DNA from: Betaproteobacteria bacterium
GTDB lineage: Bacteria > Pseudomonadota > Gammaproteobacteria > Burkholderiales > JACQAP01
NCBI GenBank assembly: GCA_016194905.1
Contig: JACQAP010000019.1
Span: 1-64,000 of the forward strand
DNA: 64,000 nt
Direction of reading: 5' to 3'
The position numbers and the translations under genes are program-made. Below the pieces are notes generated by a model. It was not told the DNA's origin. It ran no database searches and was given only the letters and a program-made list of their open reading frames with translations. Positions 57,298 through 64,000 of the stretch are shown here, in pieces. Position 1 is the first letter of the stretch. Each line of letters starts with the position of its first letter.

Positions 57298-58518
57298 CTA
57301 GGGCCGCTCGTAGAGGAAGCCGCGGCTCATCGGGTAGGTGTCCTTGGTGACGTTGCCTTTGCTGAATACGATCTGGAACAGGTGCGTCCTTCCCGCGGGG
57401 GAGCGAAACATTTCCGCGCAGGAAATGAGGTAAGTCCGCCACACACGCCGGAACTTCTCGTCGAACCGACCGGGGTCAAGCGCACGGATATGCTCCCAGT
57501 TGCGATCGAAGCGTTCCGCCCAGGCATCCAGCGTCGGGGCATAGTGGCGTCGCAGGTTCTCGATGTCCACGATTTCCAGCCCGCAACGCTCCATCTCCGC
57601 AATAGTCTGGGCAAGACTCGGAATCCAGCCGCCGGGAAATACGTGCTTGCGGATGTAGAGCTCGGTATCGCGCACGCCGACGTGACCGATGAAATGCAGC
57701 AGCCCCATGCCGCCCGGCTTGAGGAAATCGGCGTGCGCCTTCACGACCTCAGCGAGCTGGTCGCGTCCGGCATGTTCGAGCACACCGATCGATACCACTT
57801 TGTCGTACTGCCGGTCTACTTCGCGGAAATCGGCGAGCCTGACCTGCATCTTTGCGTCGAACCCGCGACGGCGGATTTCGTCCTCCACCGCGGTTACCTG
57901 CTCCGGCGTGGTGTTCAGGCCATGGGGGATTGCACCGTAGCGTTCATGCGCATGGAACATGAACCCGCCGAAGCCGCAGCCGATATCGATCACGCTTTCG
58001 CCCCGGGAGAGCTTGATCTTGCGACAGACGTAATCGACCTTGCTGACCTGGGCTTCATCGATGGTCGTCGTACCTTCCTTCCAGTAACCGCAGGTGTACA
58101 TCATCAGCGGGGTATCGAGCCAGTAGCGATAGAACTCGGTACCGATGGCATAGTGAAATCTGGCATTGGCCCTGGCCTGGGCAATGCTGCGATTGGAAAA
58201 GCGCAGCTCGTGCCAGCGATTGCGCAGACCGATCAACGCATTCGGGTCACGCTCGAATCCGCTCTCGAACGCGACCTGGAATGCCGTGCCGAGGTCACCG
58301 TCGACATCGACGTCACCATCGAAGTGGGCCTCCATGAGCCCGATGTGGCCGAACAGCAGAATGCGCCACTGCGCACGGGGACGCCGGATGATGATGGTGA
58401 ATGCCGGCGCACCCTCCCGGTTCTGGTATTCCGAGCCGTCTGCGAAGTGCAAACGAAAACAGGTTTCGATACTGTTTCCGAGCGCCGACAGCCTGTCTCG
58501 AACCAATCCGTTGAGCAT
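57298..58518 (-). CDS. cyclopropane-fatty-acyl-phospholipid synthase-type methyltransferase (TmsB-like)
   Basis: SAM-dependent lipid methyltransferase, 406 aa from ATG 58518. An N-terminal SCP2-like domain (about 1-95) precedes the Rossmann domain with SAM loop VIDIGCGFGG. Residues matching the CFA-synthase active site are visible: Cys in MYTCGYWKE, EHAG, FIGHVG (His), YIRKHVFPGGWIPS and NLRRHYAPTLDAW. Both cyclopropanation and 10-methylenation use this fold. The FAD oxidoreductase directly downstream favours the methylene/methyl route. It starts 34 nt after livF. Confidence 0.85.
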   Translation of the reverse strand: MLNGLVRDRLSALGNSIETCFRLHFADGSEYQNREGAPAFTIIIRRPRAQWRILLFGHIGLMEAHFDGDVDVDGDLGTAFQVAFESGFERDPNALIGLRNRWHELRFSNRSIAQARANARFHYAIGTEFYRYWLDTPLMMYTCGYWKEGTTTIDEAQVSKVDYVCRKIKLSRGESVIDIGCGFGGFMFHAHERYGAIPHGLNTTPEQVTAVEDEIRRRGFDAKMQVRLADFREVDRQYDKVVSIGVLEHAGRDQLAEVVKAHADFLKPGGMGLLHFIGHVGVRDTELYIRKHVFPGGWIPSLAQTIAEMERCGLEIVDIENLRRHYAPTLDAWAERFDRNWEHIRALDPGRFDEKFRRVWRTYLISCAEMFRSPAGRTHLFQIVFSKGNVTKDTYPMSRGFLYERP

Positions 58519-58552
58519 GTCCGACCCCGCGTTGAAAAACAGAAGAAGGCTT

Positions 58553-59263
58553 TCACTCGCCCAGGTAGGCTTTTCTGACGAGCGGATTGTCGAGCAATGC
58601 CCGCGCACCATCGGCCAGCGTGATCACGCCGCTTTCCATCACGTAGCCGCGATGGCTCGCCTCCAGTGCCAGCTTGGCGTTCTGCTCGACCAGCAATACC
58701 GTGACGCCTTCCTTTGACACCATACGTACTGTATCGAAAATTTTCTCGACCATCAGCGGCGCCAGGCCCATGCTCGGCTCATCGAGCAGCAGCAGTTTGG
58801 GCCGGCACATCAGCGCCCGGCCGATCGCCAGCATCTGCTGCTCGCCTCCGGACAAGGTGCCGCCGGTCTGATTGCGTCGTTCCGCGAGCCGCGGAAAGAG
58901 CGCGTAAATGCGCTCCATATCCACACGTATCCCGGCCTTGTCGTTGCGTATATACGCACCCATCTGCAGATTTTCGCGCACCGTCAGCCGCCCGAATATG
59001 CCGCGGCCTTCGGGGACGAGCGCCAGTCCGCGTTCGACCAGTTGATAGGCGGATAGGTTACCCACGTTCTCGCCACGCAACTTCACCACCCCATTGTGAT
59101 GCAACAATCCGCAAATCGCCTTCAGCGTGGTGGTCTTGCCGGCGCCGTTGGCGCCGATCAGCGCTACCATTTCGCCTTCGCCGACGGTGAGGTCGATACC
59201 CTTGACTGCGTTGATCCCGCCATACGCGACTTTCAGCGCCTTCACGTCGAGCAGCGCGGTCAC
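58553..59263 (-). CDS. livF: branched-chain amino acid ABC transporter ATP-binding protein LivF
   Basis: 236-residue ATPase. Walker A GANGAGKTTT, Q-loop region, LSGGEQQMLAIGRAL signature and Walker B LLLLDEPSMGL are intact, with the LivF-type PEGRGIF and MGLAPLMVEKIF segments. The start is GTG 59263, overlapping the livG stop (GTGA); longer in-frame starts lie inside livG. Confidence 0.94.
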   Translation of the reverse strand: MTALLDVKALKVAYGGINAVKGIDLTVGEGEMVALIGANGAGKTTTLKAICGLLHHNGVVKLRGENVGNLSAYQLVERGLALVPEGRGIFGRLTVRENLQMGAYIRNDKAGIRVDMERIYALFPRLAERRNQTGGTLSGGEQQMLAIGRALMCRPKLLLLDEPSMGLAPLMVEKIFDTVRMVSKEGVTVLLVEQNAKLALEASHRGYVMESGVITLADGARALLDNPLVRKAYLGE

Positions 59264-60033
59264 GGCAGCGCTCCGCCGAGATAGGCGCGGATGACTTCGG
59301 GATCTTTCTGCACCAGCGCCGGCTCGCCTTCGGCGATCTTCCTCCCGTAATCGAGAACGGCGACGCGGTCGCAAAGGCCCATTACCAGCTTGACATCGTG
59401 CTCGATCAGCAAAATGGTTACGCCATCGCCGCGAATTTTTTCCAGGAGCCGGCGCAATTCCGCCGTTTCCGTCGCGTTCATTCCCGCCGCCGGCTCGTCG
59501 AGTGCCAGCAGCTTCGGTTCCGTGGCAAGCGCTCGCGCGATTTCCAGCCGGCGCTGATCGCCGTAGGAGAGGTTCCGGGATAGCACGCTGGCGTGTTGGC
59601 CAATGCCGACATAGCCAAGCAGCTCCCTGGAACGGCGGCGGATGGCAACTTCTTCGTCGCGCGCGCGGCGCGTGCGCAGGATCGCGCCGATCGCGCCCGC
59701 ATGCGTACGCACATGCCGTCCGACCATCACGTTTTCGATTGCCGTCATGTTGCCGAACAGGCGGATGTTCTGGAAAGTCCGCGCGATGCCGGATTCGGCG
59801 ACTCGATAAGGTTTTAGACCGACCAGACTCGCGCCGTCGAATTCGAACTGACCGCGGTCCGGCACATAGAGCCCGGTCAGCACATTGAACAGCGTGGTCT
59901 TGCCGGCGCCATTCGGTCCGATCAAGCCATAGATTTCCCGGTGGTTGATGGTCAGCGAGACATCGGCGAGCGCCGTCAGCCCGCCGAAGCGCTTTTCGAT
60001 GTGACGGATCTCGAGCAGTACTGCGGCTGGCAT
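59260..60033 (-). CDS. livG: branched-chain amino acid ABC transporter ATP-binding protein LivG
   Basis: 257-residue ATPase partner of LivF. Walker A GPNGAGKTTLFN, the LivG-specific ARTFQNIRLFGNMTAIENVMVG, signature LSYGDQRRLEIARAL, Walker B LLALDEPAAGMN and EHDVKLVMGLCDRV are present. Its start overlaps the livM stop by one base. Confidence 0.95.
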   Translation of the reverse strand: MPAAVLLEIRHIEKRFGGLTALADVSLTINHREIYGLIGPNGAGKTTLFNVLTGLYVPDRGQFEFDGASLVGLKPYRVAESGIARTFQNIRLFGNMTAIENVMVGRHVRTHAGAIGAILRTRRARDEEVAIRRRSRELLGYVGIGQHASVLSRNLSYGDQRRLEIARALATEPKLLALDEPAAGMNATETAELRRLLEKIRGDGVTILLIEHDVKLVMGLCDRVAVLDYGRKIAEGEPALVQKDPEVIRAYLGGALP

Positions 60034-61124
60034 CAGCTTGGGTCCGTCTCCGCGAATTCGCGCTTGCGTCGCTTCGAAGGCCAGAGCCCCGCCGGTCGGT
60101 AGAGCATCATGAGTACCAGCGCCAGTCCGAACAGGAGCATGCGGATGACTTCCGGCTCGATCAGCAGGCGGCCGAACACCGCTTTCTGCGCCGGCTCCAC
60201 CGTGTAGCGCAGGATCTCCGGCACAAAAGACAGCAGGATCGCGCCGAGCACCACCCCCCAGATATTGCCCATTCCACCGAGTACGACCATGGAGAGCACC
60301 ATGATGGATTCGACGAAGACGAAGCTCTCCGGACTGATGAAACCCTGGGTCGCCGCAAAGATTCCACCCGCAAGACCGCCGAAGCCGGCGCCCATTGCGA
60401 ATGCCAGCAGCTTTACGTTGCGCGTGTTGATTCCCATCGCCTGCGCAGCGACCTCGTCTTCGCGGATCGCAACCCAGGCGCGTCCGACGCGGGAATTCTG
60501 CAGGCGCAGATTGACGATGATCGCCAGGACCAGCACGGCCAATAGAAAATAGTAATACTTGATCGGCCCGCTGAAGGCGAGACCCAGCAGGCTGTCGGTA
60601 CGGCTGAAATCCACTTTCCCGATCCTGAACGGATCGATGAGCGTGACGCCCTGGGGACCGTTCGTGATATTGATCGGTTGCGAAAGATTATTCAGGAAGA
60701 TGCGCACGATTTCGCCGAATCCGAGCGTAACGATCGCCAGGTAGTCTCCGCGCAATTTGAGCGTCGGTGCACCCAGCAGCACGCCGAACACGCAGGCCAC
60801 TGCAGCACCGATCGGCAGAATGACCCAGAGCGGCAGATGCAATCCAAAGTGAGGCGAAGCCAGCAGGGCGTAGCAATACGCGCCGACAGCATAGAACGCG
60901 ATGTAGCCGAGATCGAGCAGGCCGGCAAAGCCGACCACAATGTTCAGCCCGAGTGAAAGCAGCGCGAACAGGATCGCGAGATTCGTGATGCGCACCCACG
61001 CCGTGCCCACCGACGCGAGTGCGAACGGCAGTATGAACAGGGTTACTACGATGAGCGCAACGCCCAGCCACGGCGCGGCGCGGTGCGAGCGCAGTCGTTC
61101 GAGACGTTCGGTCAAGTTCGTCAT
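60033..61124 (-). CDS. livM: branched-chain amino acid ABC transporter permease LivM
   Basis: 363-residue integral membrane protein with about eight to nine hydrophobic segments. The conserved GLNIVVGFAGLLDLGYIAFYAVGAY segment (two halves) and the cytoplasmic EAA-like loop RAWVAIREDEVAAQAMGIN are typical of LivM. A charged C-terminal tail (SKRRKREFAETD) follows the last helix. It begins 3 nt after livH ends. Confidence 0.94.
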   Translation of the reverse strand: MTNLTERLERLRSHRAAPWLGVALIVVTLFILPFALASVGTAWVRITNLAILFALLSLGLNIVVGFAGLLDLGYIAFYAVGAYCYALLASPHFGLHLPLWVILPIGAAVACVFGVLLGAPTLKLRGDYLAIVTLGFGEIVRIFLNNLSQPINITNGPQGVTLIDPFRIGKVDFSRTDSLLGLAFSGPIKYYYFLLAVLVLAIIVNLRLQNSRVGRAWVAIREDEVAAQAMGINTRNVKLLAFAMGAGFGGLAGGIFAATQGFISPESFVFVESIMVLSMVVLGGMGNIWGVVLGAILLSFVPEILRYTVEPAQKAVFGRLLIEPEVIRMLLFGLALVLMMLYRPAGLWPSKRRKREFAETDPS

Positions 61125-61127
61125 GCG

Positions 61128-62114
61128 TCAGGCCCGGTCGGAGACCCGCTCGCCCAGCAGTCCCGAGGGCCGGAATACCAGCACGGCAATCAGGACCATG
61201 AACGCGAAGACGTCCTGATAGTTGCTGCCGAACAGCACGAAGTGGTTGTCCTGCGCACAACGCGCGGCGAGCGCGTCGGAGATTCCCGACAGGTGGCACA
61301 AGTCCATGATCTCGCCGATGTAGCCCGCGCCGAGCGCCTCGACCACGCCAAGGAGCACGCCGCCGAGCATGGCACCCGCGAGGTTGCCGATGCCGCCGAG
61401 CACGGCGGCGGAAAACGCCTTCAGGCCGAGCTGCGCGCCCATGGTGTAGTGCGCAATGCCGTAGTAAGTCCCAACCATGACACCGGCGACCGCACCGAGT
61501 CCGGCACCGATGACGAAGGTGGCCGAGATCACGCGATTCACATTGATGCCCATCAATCCGGCGACCTGCGGATTCTCGGAGGTTGCGCGCATGGCGACAC
61601 CAAGACGCGTGCGAAATACCAGCAGCGTGAGACCGGCCATCATCAGGAACGAGCCGAGGATGATTGCGATCTGCACCGCGCTGATATGCGCACCGGCAAG
61701 CTCGAATACCGGATTGTCGATGATCTGCGGGAAGCCCAGCGGATTGCGGCTCCAGATGATCATGGCAACTTGCTGCAGGATGATCGAGATGCCGATCGCC
61801 GTAATCAGCGGCGCGAGCCGCGGTGCGCCGCGCAGCGGTCGATAAGCGATGCGCTCCATGGTGAAGCCGACCGCCATGCAGACCGGTACGGCACAGAGCA
61901 CACCGGCAAACACGATCGCCAGCGGCGGCAGCACGGTGCCGGCGAGGGCGGCGATCACCGAAAGCGAAACCATGGCGCCCACCATCACGACTTCTCCATG
62001 GGCGAAATTGATCAGCTGAACGATCCCGTAAACCATTGTGTATCCCAGCGCGACGATGGCATACACGCTGCCCAGAGTTAGGCCGTTGACGAGTTGCTGA
62101 AGGAAGATATCCAA
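61128..62114 (-). CDS. livH: branched-chain amino acid ABC transporter permease LivH
   Basis: 328-residue permease with the LivH start DIFLQQLVNGLTLGSVYAIV and about eight transmembrane segments. The MVYGIVQLINFAHGE and RATSENPQVAGLMGIN blocks are the family signatures. It is separated from livK by 179 nt with a strong stem-loop and four tandem 15-bp repeats; the rest of the operon is tightly packed behind it. Confidence 0.94.
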   Translation of the reverse strand: MDIFLQQLVNGLTLGSVYAIVALGYTMVYGIVQLINFAHGEVVMVGAMVSLSVIAALAGTVLPPLAIVFAGVLCAVPVCMAVGFTMERIAYRPLRGAPRLAPLITAIGISIILQQVAMIIWSRNPLGFPQIIDNPVFELAGAHISAVQIAIILGSFLMMAGLTLLVFRTRLGVAMRATSENPQVAGLMGINVNRVISATFVIGAGLGAVAGVMVGTYYGIAHYTMGAQLGLKAFSAAVLGGIGNLAGAMLGGVLLGVVEALGAGYIGEIMDLCHLSGISDALAARCAQDNHFVLFGSNYQDVFAFMVLIAVLVFRPSGLLGERVSDRA

Positions 62115-62123
62115 GGTCGGCCG

Positions 62124-62183
62124 GGCCGTAGTCAGTCAGGCCGTAGTCAGTCAGGCTGTGGTCCGTCAGCCTGTAGTCCGACA
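62124..62183. repeat. four tandem 15-bp repeats in the livK-livH gap
   Basis: Units at 62124-62138 and 62139-62153 are identical (GGCCGTAGTCAGTCA). Units at 62154-62168 and 62169-62183 are diverged copies. The array ends 9 nt before the livH ATG, where the livH ribosome site should be. Copy number could change by slippage and alter livH expression. Confidence 0.85.
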
Positions 62184-62244
62184 ACTGCTAGCAAGTTCCG
62201 TGCGGATGGCACAGCGCGCAGCCTGCGGTCGAAGACCCACCAAA

Positions 62245-62272
62245 GAAAACAGCACCCGCAGGTGCCGTTTTC
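62245..62272 (-). terminator. stem-loop between livK and livH (attenuating terminator)
   Basis: GAAAACAGCACC (62245-62256) pairs with GGTGCCGTTTTC (62261-62272): 12 bp with one G-T pair and the loop CGCA. On the minus strand the 3' arm ends TTTTC and TTT follows soon after. It lies 21 nt past the livK stop. This is a usual way to make more binding protein than permease. Confidence 0.78.
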
Positions 62273-62293
62273 ATATCGGAGCAACCGCACCGC

Positions 62294-63532
62294 CTACTTT
62301 GCGGCTCCGCCTTTTACGAAATCCTCGAACTTGACCGACTTGCCGCCCTTGATGACGGCGACCGGCGTGATGGTGCCGTTCTTCATCGTGAAGATCGTCA
62401 TTTCCGCATCCTTGCGGTCACCCTTCTCGTCGAATTCGATGTGGCCGCTCGCGCCGTCGTACTTGATCTTGGCAAGCTCCGGCAGATATTTCGCCGGATC
62501 GACCGAATTGGTGGCCTGCATCGCAGCGATGAGCAGGTTGGTCGCATCGTAGGTAAACGGCGCGTAGATCAGCGGATCGGAATTGAACTTCTTCTTGAAT
62601 GCATCCAGGAAAGCCTTGCTCGCTGCCTGCACCGGAATGCCGGCCTGCGAGCAGACCATGCCTTCGGATGCAGCACCGGCCAGCTCTTTCATCTTTTCGG
62701 TGCACGCGCCGTCGCCAAACGAGAACACGGCCTTCAGGCCCAGTTCACGCCCCTGCTTGAGCAAAGGGCCACCGCCGGAATCCATGCCGCCGTAGAAAAT
62801 CGCATCCGGACCCTTGCCTTTCAGCTTGGTCAGAATGGCTTTCCAATCGCGCGTTTCCTGTGTGCCTTTCTCGCGCGGCAGCACGTTGACGCCGGATGTC
62901 TTCAATGTCTTCTCGACTTCGTTCGCGAGTCCCTCGCCATAGGCTGTGGCATCGTCGATCACCGCCACGGACTTTGGCTTGTGTTCGGAAACCAGATAAC
63001 TGGCGATCGCGGGCCCCTGCTGATCATCGCGGCCCACGGTACGGAACGCGACCTTGAAACCCTGCTCGGTCAGTTTGGGATTGGTCGCCGAACCGCTGAT
63101 CATCGGTATGCCGGCCTGGTTGTACACCGCCGAAGCTGGAATGGTTACGCCGGAATTCAGGTGTCCGACCACGCCAGCCACTTTCGCATCGGCAAATTTC
63201 TGCGCGATGATCGGACCCTTGTTTTCCTTGCCTTCGTCGTCTTCGCTGATCATCTCGAAGGCGACCTTCTCGCCGCCTATGGTCAGGCCTTTCGCATTGG
63301 CTTCCTCGATCGCGAGACGTACGCCGTTCTCGTTGTCCTTGCCCAGATGCGCAATGCCGCCGGTCAGCGGTGCCGCATGTCCGATCTTGACCACACGCTG
63401 TATCGACGATGCTTTTCCGGCCGTACCGGATTGCTCTTCCTTCTTGCCACAACCGGCCAGACCGAATGCCGCCACCGCAGCAAGGCCTGCCGCAACCCAT
63501 TTGAATTCGTTCGTCACGCCGAGAGCTTTCAT
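62294..63532 (-). CDS. livK: branched-chain amino acid ABC transporter substrate-binding lipoprotein
   Basis: 412 aa from ATG 63532. The signal peptide ends in lipobox FGLAGC, so it is anchored as a lipoprotein. The periplasmic-binding type I fold is clear: VVKIGHAAPLTGG at the start of the first lobe, ENGVRLAIEEANAKG, MISGSATNPKLTEQGF and AVIDDATAYGEG. The ligand may be leucine-type amino acids, but this family also binds amides and urea. It leads the liv operon. Confidence 0.93.
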   Translation of the reverse strand: MKALGVTNEFKWVAAGLAAVAAFGLAGCGKKEEQSGTAGKASSIQRVVKIGHAAPLTGGIAHLGKDNENGVRLAIEEANAKGLTIGGEKVAFEMISEDDEGKENKGPIIAQKFADAKVAGVVGHLNSGVTIPASAVYNQAGIPMISGSATNPKLTEQGFKVAFRTVGRDDQQGPAIASYLVSEHKPKSVAVIDDATAYGEGLANEVEKTLKTSGVNVLPREKGTQETRDWKAILTKLKGKGPDAIFYGGMDSGGGPLLKQGRELGLKAVFSFGDGACTEKMKELAGAASEGMVCSQAGIPVQAASKAFLDAFKKKFNSDPLIYAPFTYDATNLLIAAMQATNSVDPAKYLPELAKIKYDGASGHIEFDEKGDRKDAEMTIFTMKNGTITPVAVIKGGKSVKFEDFVKGGAAK

Positions 63533-63652
63533 GTCTGCAGTCCCCTTGTTGTTTGTAGCTTGAGCCGGTTTGCCCGGATTATCCGCCAGCGATTTAAGCG
63601 TTGTCAATTTGGGCCGTTAATTCATCAAGTTGTGCATGGACAGCGAAACCGA

Positions 63653-63683
63653 CAAAAAACAAAAAGGCCGGCATTCGCCGGCC
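63653..63683 (-). terminator. rho-independent terminator after the cytochrome c gene
   Basis: Stem GGCCGGC (63666-63672) / GCCGGCC (63677-63683) with the loop ATTC. On the minus strand it runs into TTTTTGTTTTTT. It lies 27 nt past the cytochrome stop and separates that gene from livK. Confidence 0.88.
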
Positions 63684-63710
63684 TTCCCCGCTGCAACTGC
63701 GATGACGTTA

Positions 63711-64000
63711 TTACAGGGACAATATCCAAGCTACAAGGAGCTTGGCCTCGTCTTCCTTGACCGGATTGGGCGGCATGGGAATCGTACCCCATACACCGCC
63801 TCCGCCATTGATCACTTTCTTGATCAGCACTGCTTCCGCGTCCTTGTTGCCCTTGTACTTCTTGGACACTTCGGTGTAGGCGGGACCGACCAGCTTCGTG
63901 GCGACAGCGTGACAGGCGAGGCAATTCTTGGCCTGTGCCAGCGCCTTCGCTTTTTCGGCATCTGCCGCGTTCGCACTACAGGCCAGCGCCAGACCCGCCG
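63711..64000 (-). CDS. class I cytochrome c (c551/c552 type), 5' end outside the window
   Basis: Only the last 96 codons are in view. They begin inside a signal peptide (AGLALACSANA) and continue into the mature protein. The haem site is CLACH about 26 residues in, with the axial methionine probably in TIPMPPNP near the C-terminus. The helix AKLLVAWILSL closes the fold. The small size and the GTIPMPP segment fit the c551/c552 family, soluble periplasmic electron donors. The start codon lies beyond position 64000. Confidence 0.9.
   Translation of the reverse strand, partial: AGLALACSANAADAEKAKALAQAKNCLACHAVATKLVGPAYTEVSKKYKGNKDAEAVLIKKVINGGGGVWGTIPMPPNPVKEDEAKLLVAWILSL

Noticed and set aside
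57296-57442. An upstream ATG extension of the FAD oxidoreductase
   Set aside because: It would overlap the methyltransferase by 145 nt and encode Gln/Arg/His-rich residues unlike the family; TTG 57295 right after the upstream stop fits better.
60688-62184. A 498-codon frame with LTDYG repeats at its N-terminus
   Set aside because: It overlaps livH and livM in a different phase. The pentapeptide repeat only reflects the tandem 15-bp DNA repeats in the intergenic gap.

Overview
The window looks like the chromosome of a GC-rich, Gram-negative betaproteobacterium, close to the Nitrosomonadales/Burkholderiales type. I infer this from gene order, not from any search. The order pilMNOPQ-aroK-aroB-dgt-gltB-gltD-hemE-priA-argS-SPOR-dsbA, divergent from a PBP1A gene, is a typical betaproteobacterial layout. 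So are lptD-surA-rsmA beside amgK-murU, and dusB-fis-purH-purD. The gene density is that of a core chromosome. I see no insertion sequence, prophage, CRISPR array, tRNA or rRNA.

Layout. 1-900: an orphan 212-residue protein and a 20-bp palindrome. 1.07-8.4 kb (+): bioA, dacB (PBP4), glmU, glmS, a TPR protein and a HAD-fold protein. 8.4-31.0 kb (-): one long co-directional block that reads, from its upstream end, pilM-N-O-P-Q, terminator, aroK-aroB-dgt, gltB, an imperfect double hairpin, gltD, hemE, an AT-rich gap with two DnaA-box-like sites, priA, argS, a SPOR protein, two tandem dsbA paralogues and an SDR. 31.2-34.2 kb (+): PBP1A and a small nucleotidyltransferase. 34.2-36.0 kb (-): hemB and engB, with a candidate small RNA on the opposite strand between them. 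36.0-40.1 kb: cytochrome c4, hemL, thiE, thiD, rubredoxin, gloA. 40.1-44.6 kb (-): rsmA, surA, lptD. 44.7-55.9 kb (+): amgK, murU, pepP, ubiH, dusB, fis, purH, purD, hemF, an ACT protein and a UPF0210/PFL-family protein. 55.9-63.5 kb (-): livK-livH-livM-livG-livF followed closely by a CFA-type methyltransferase and an FAD-binding oxidoreductase. The window ends inside a c-type cytochrome gene (-).

How the genes fit together. Several serve the envelope: UDP-GlcNAc synthesis (glmS, glmU), peptidoglycan recycling to UDP-MurNAc (amgK, murU), synthesis and trimming (PBP1A, PBP4), outer-membrane assembly (lptD, surA), disulfide formation (two DsbA) and type IV pili. Four haem-pathway genes (hemL, hemB, hemE, hemF) are scattered across the window, together with two c-type cytochromes. 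Other functions are glutamate synthesis, shikimate entry, purine and thiamine synthesis, tRNA and rRNA modification and replication restart.

The two most interesting signals are these. (1) Between hemB and engB there is a strong match to a sigma-E (RpoE) promoter, followed by a roughly 105-nt unit of three hairpins and a rho-independent terminator; one loop displays an anti-Shine-Dalgarno CUCCUCC. It looks like an envelope-stress small RNA. (2) The methyltransferase and FAD-oxidoreductase pair behind the liv operon resembles the TmsB/TmsA pair that makes 10-methyl branched fatty acids in actinobacteria.
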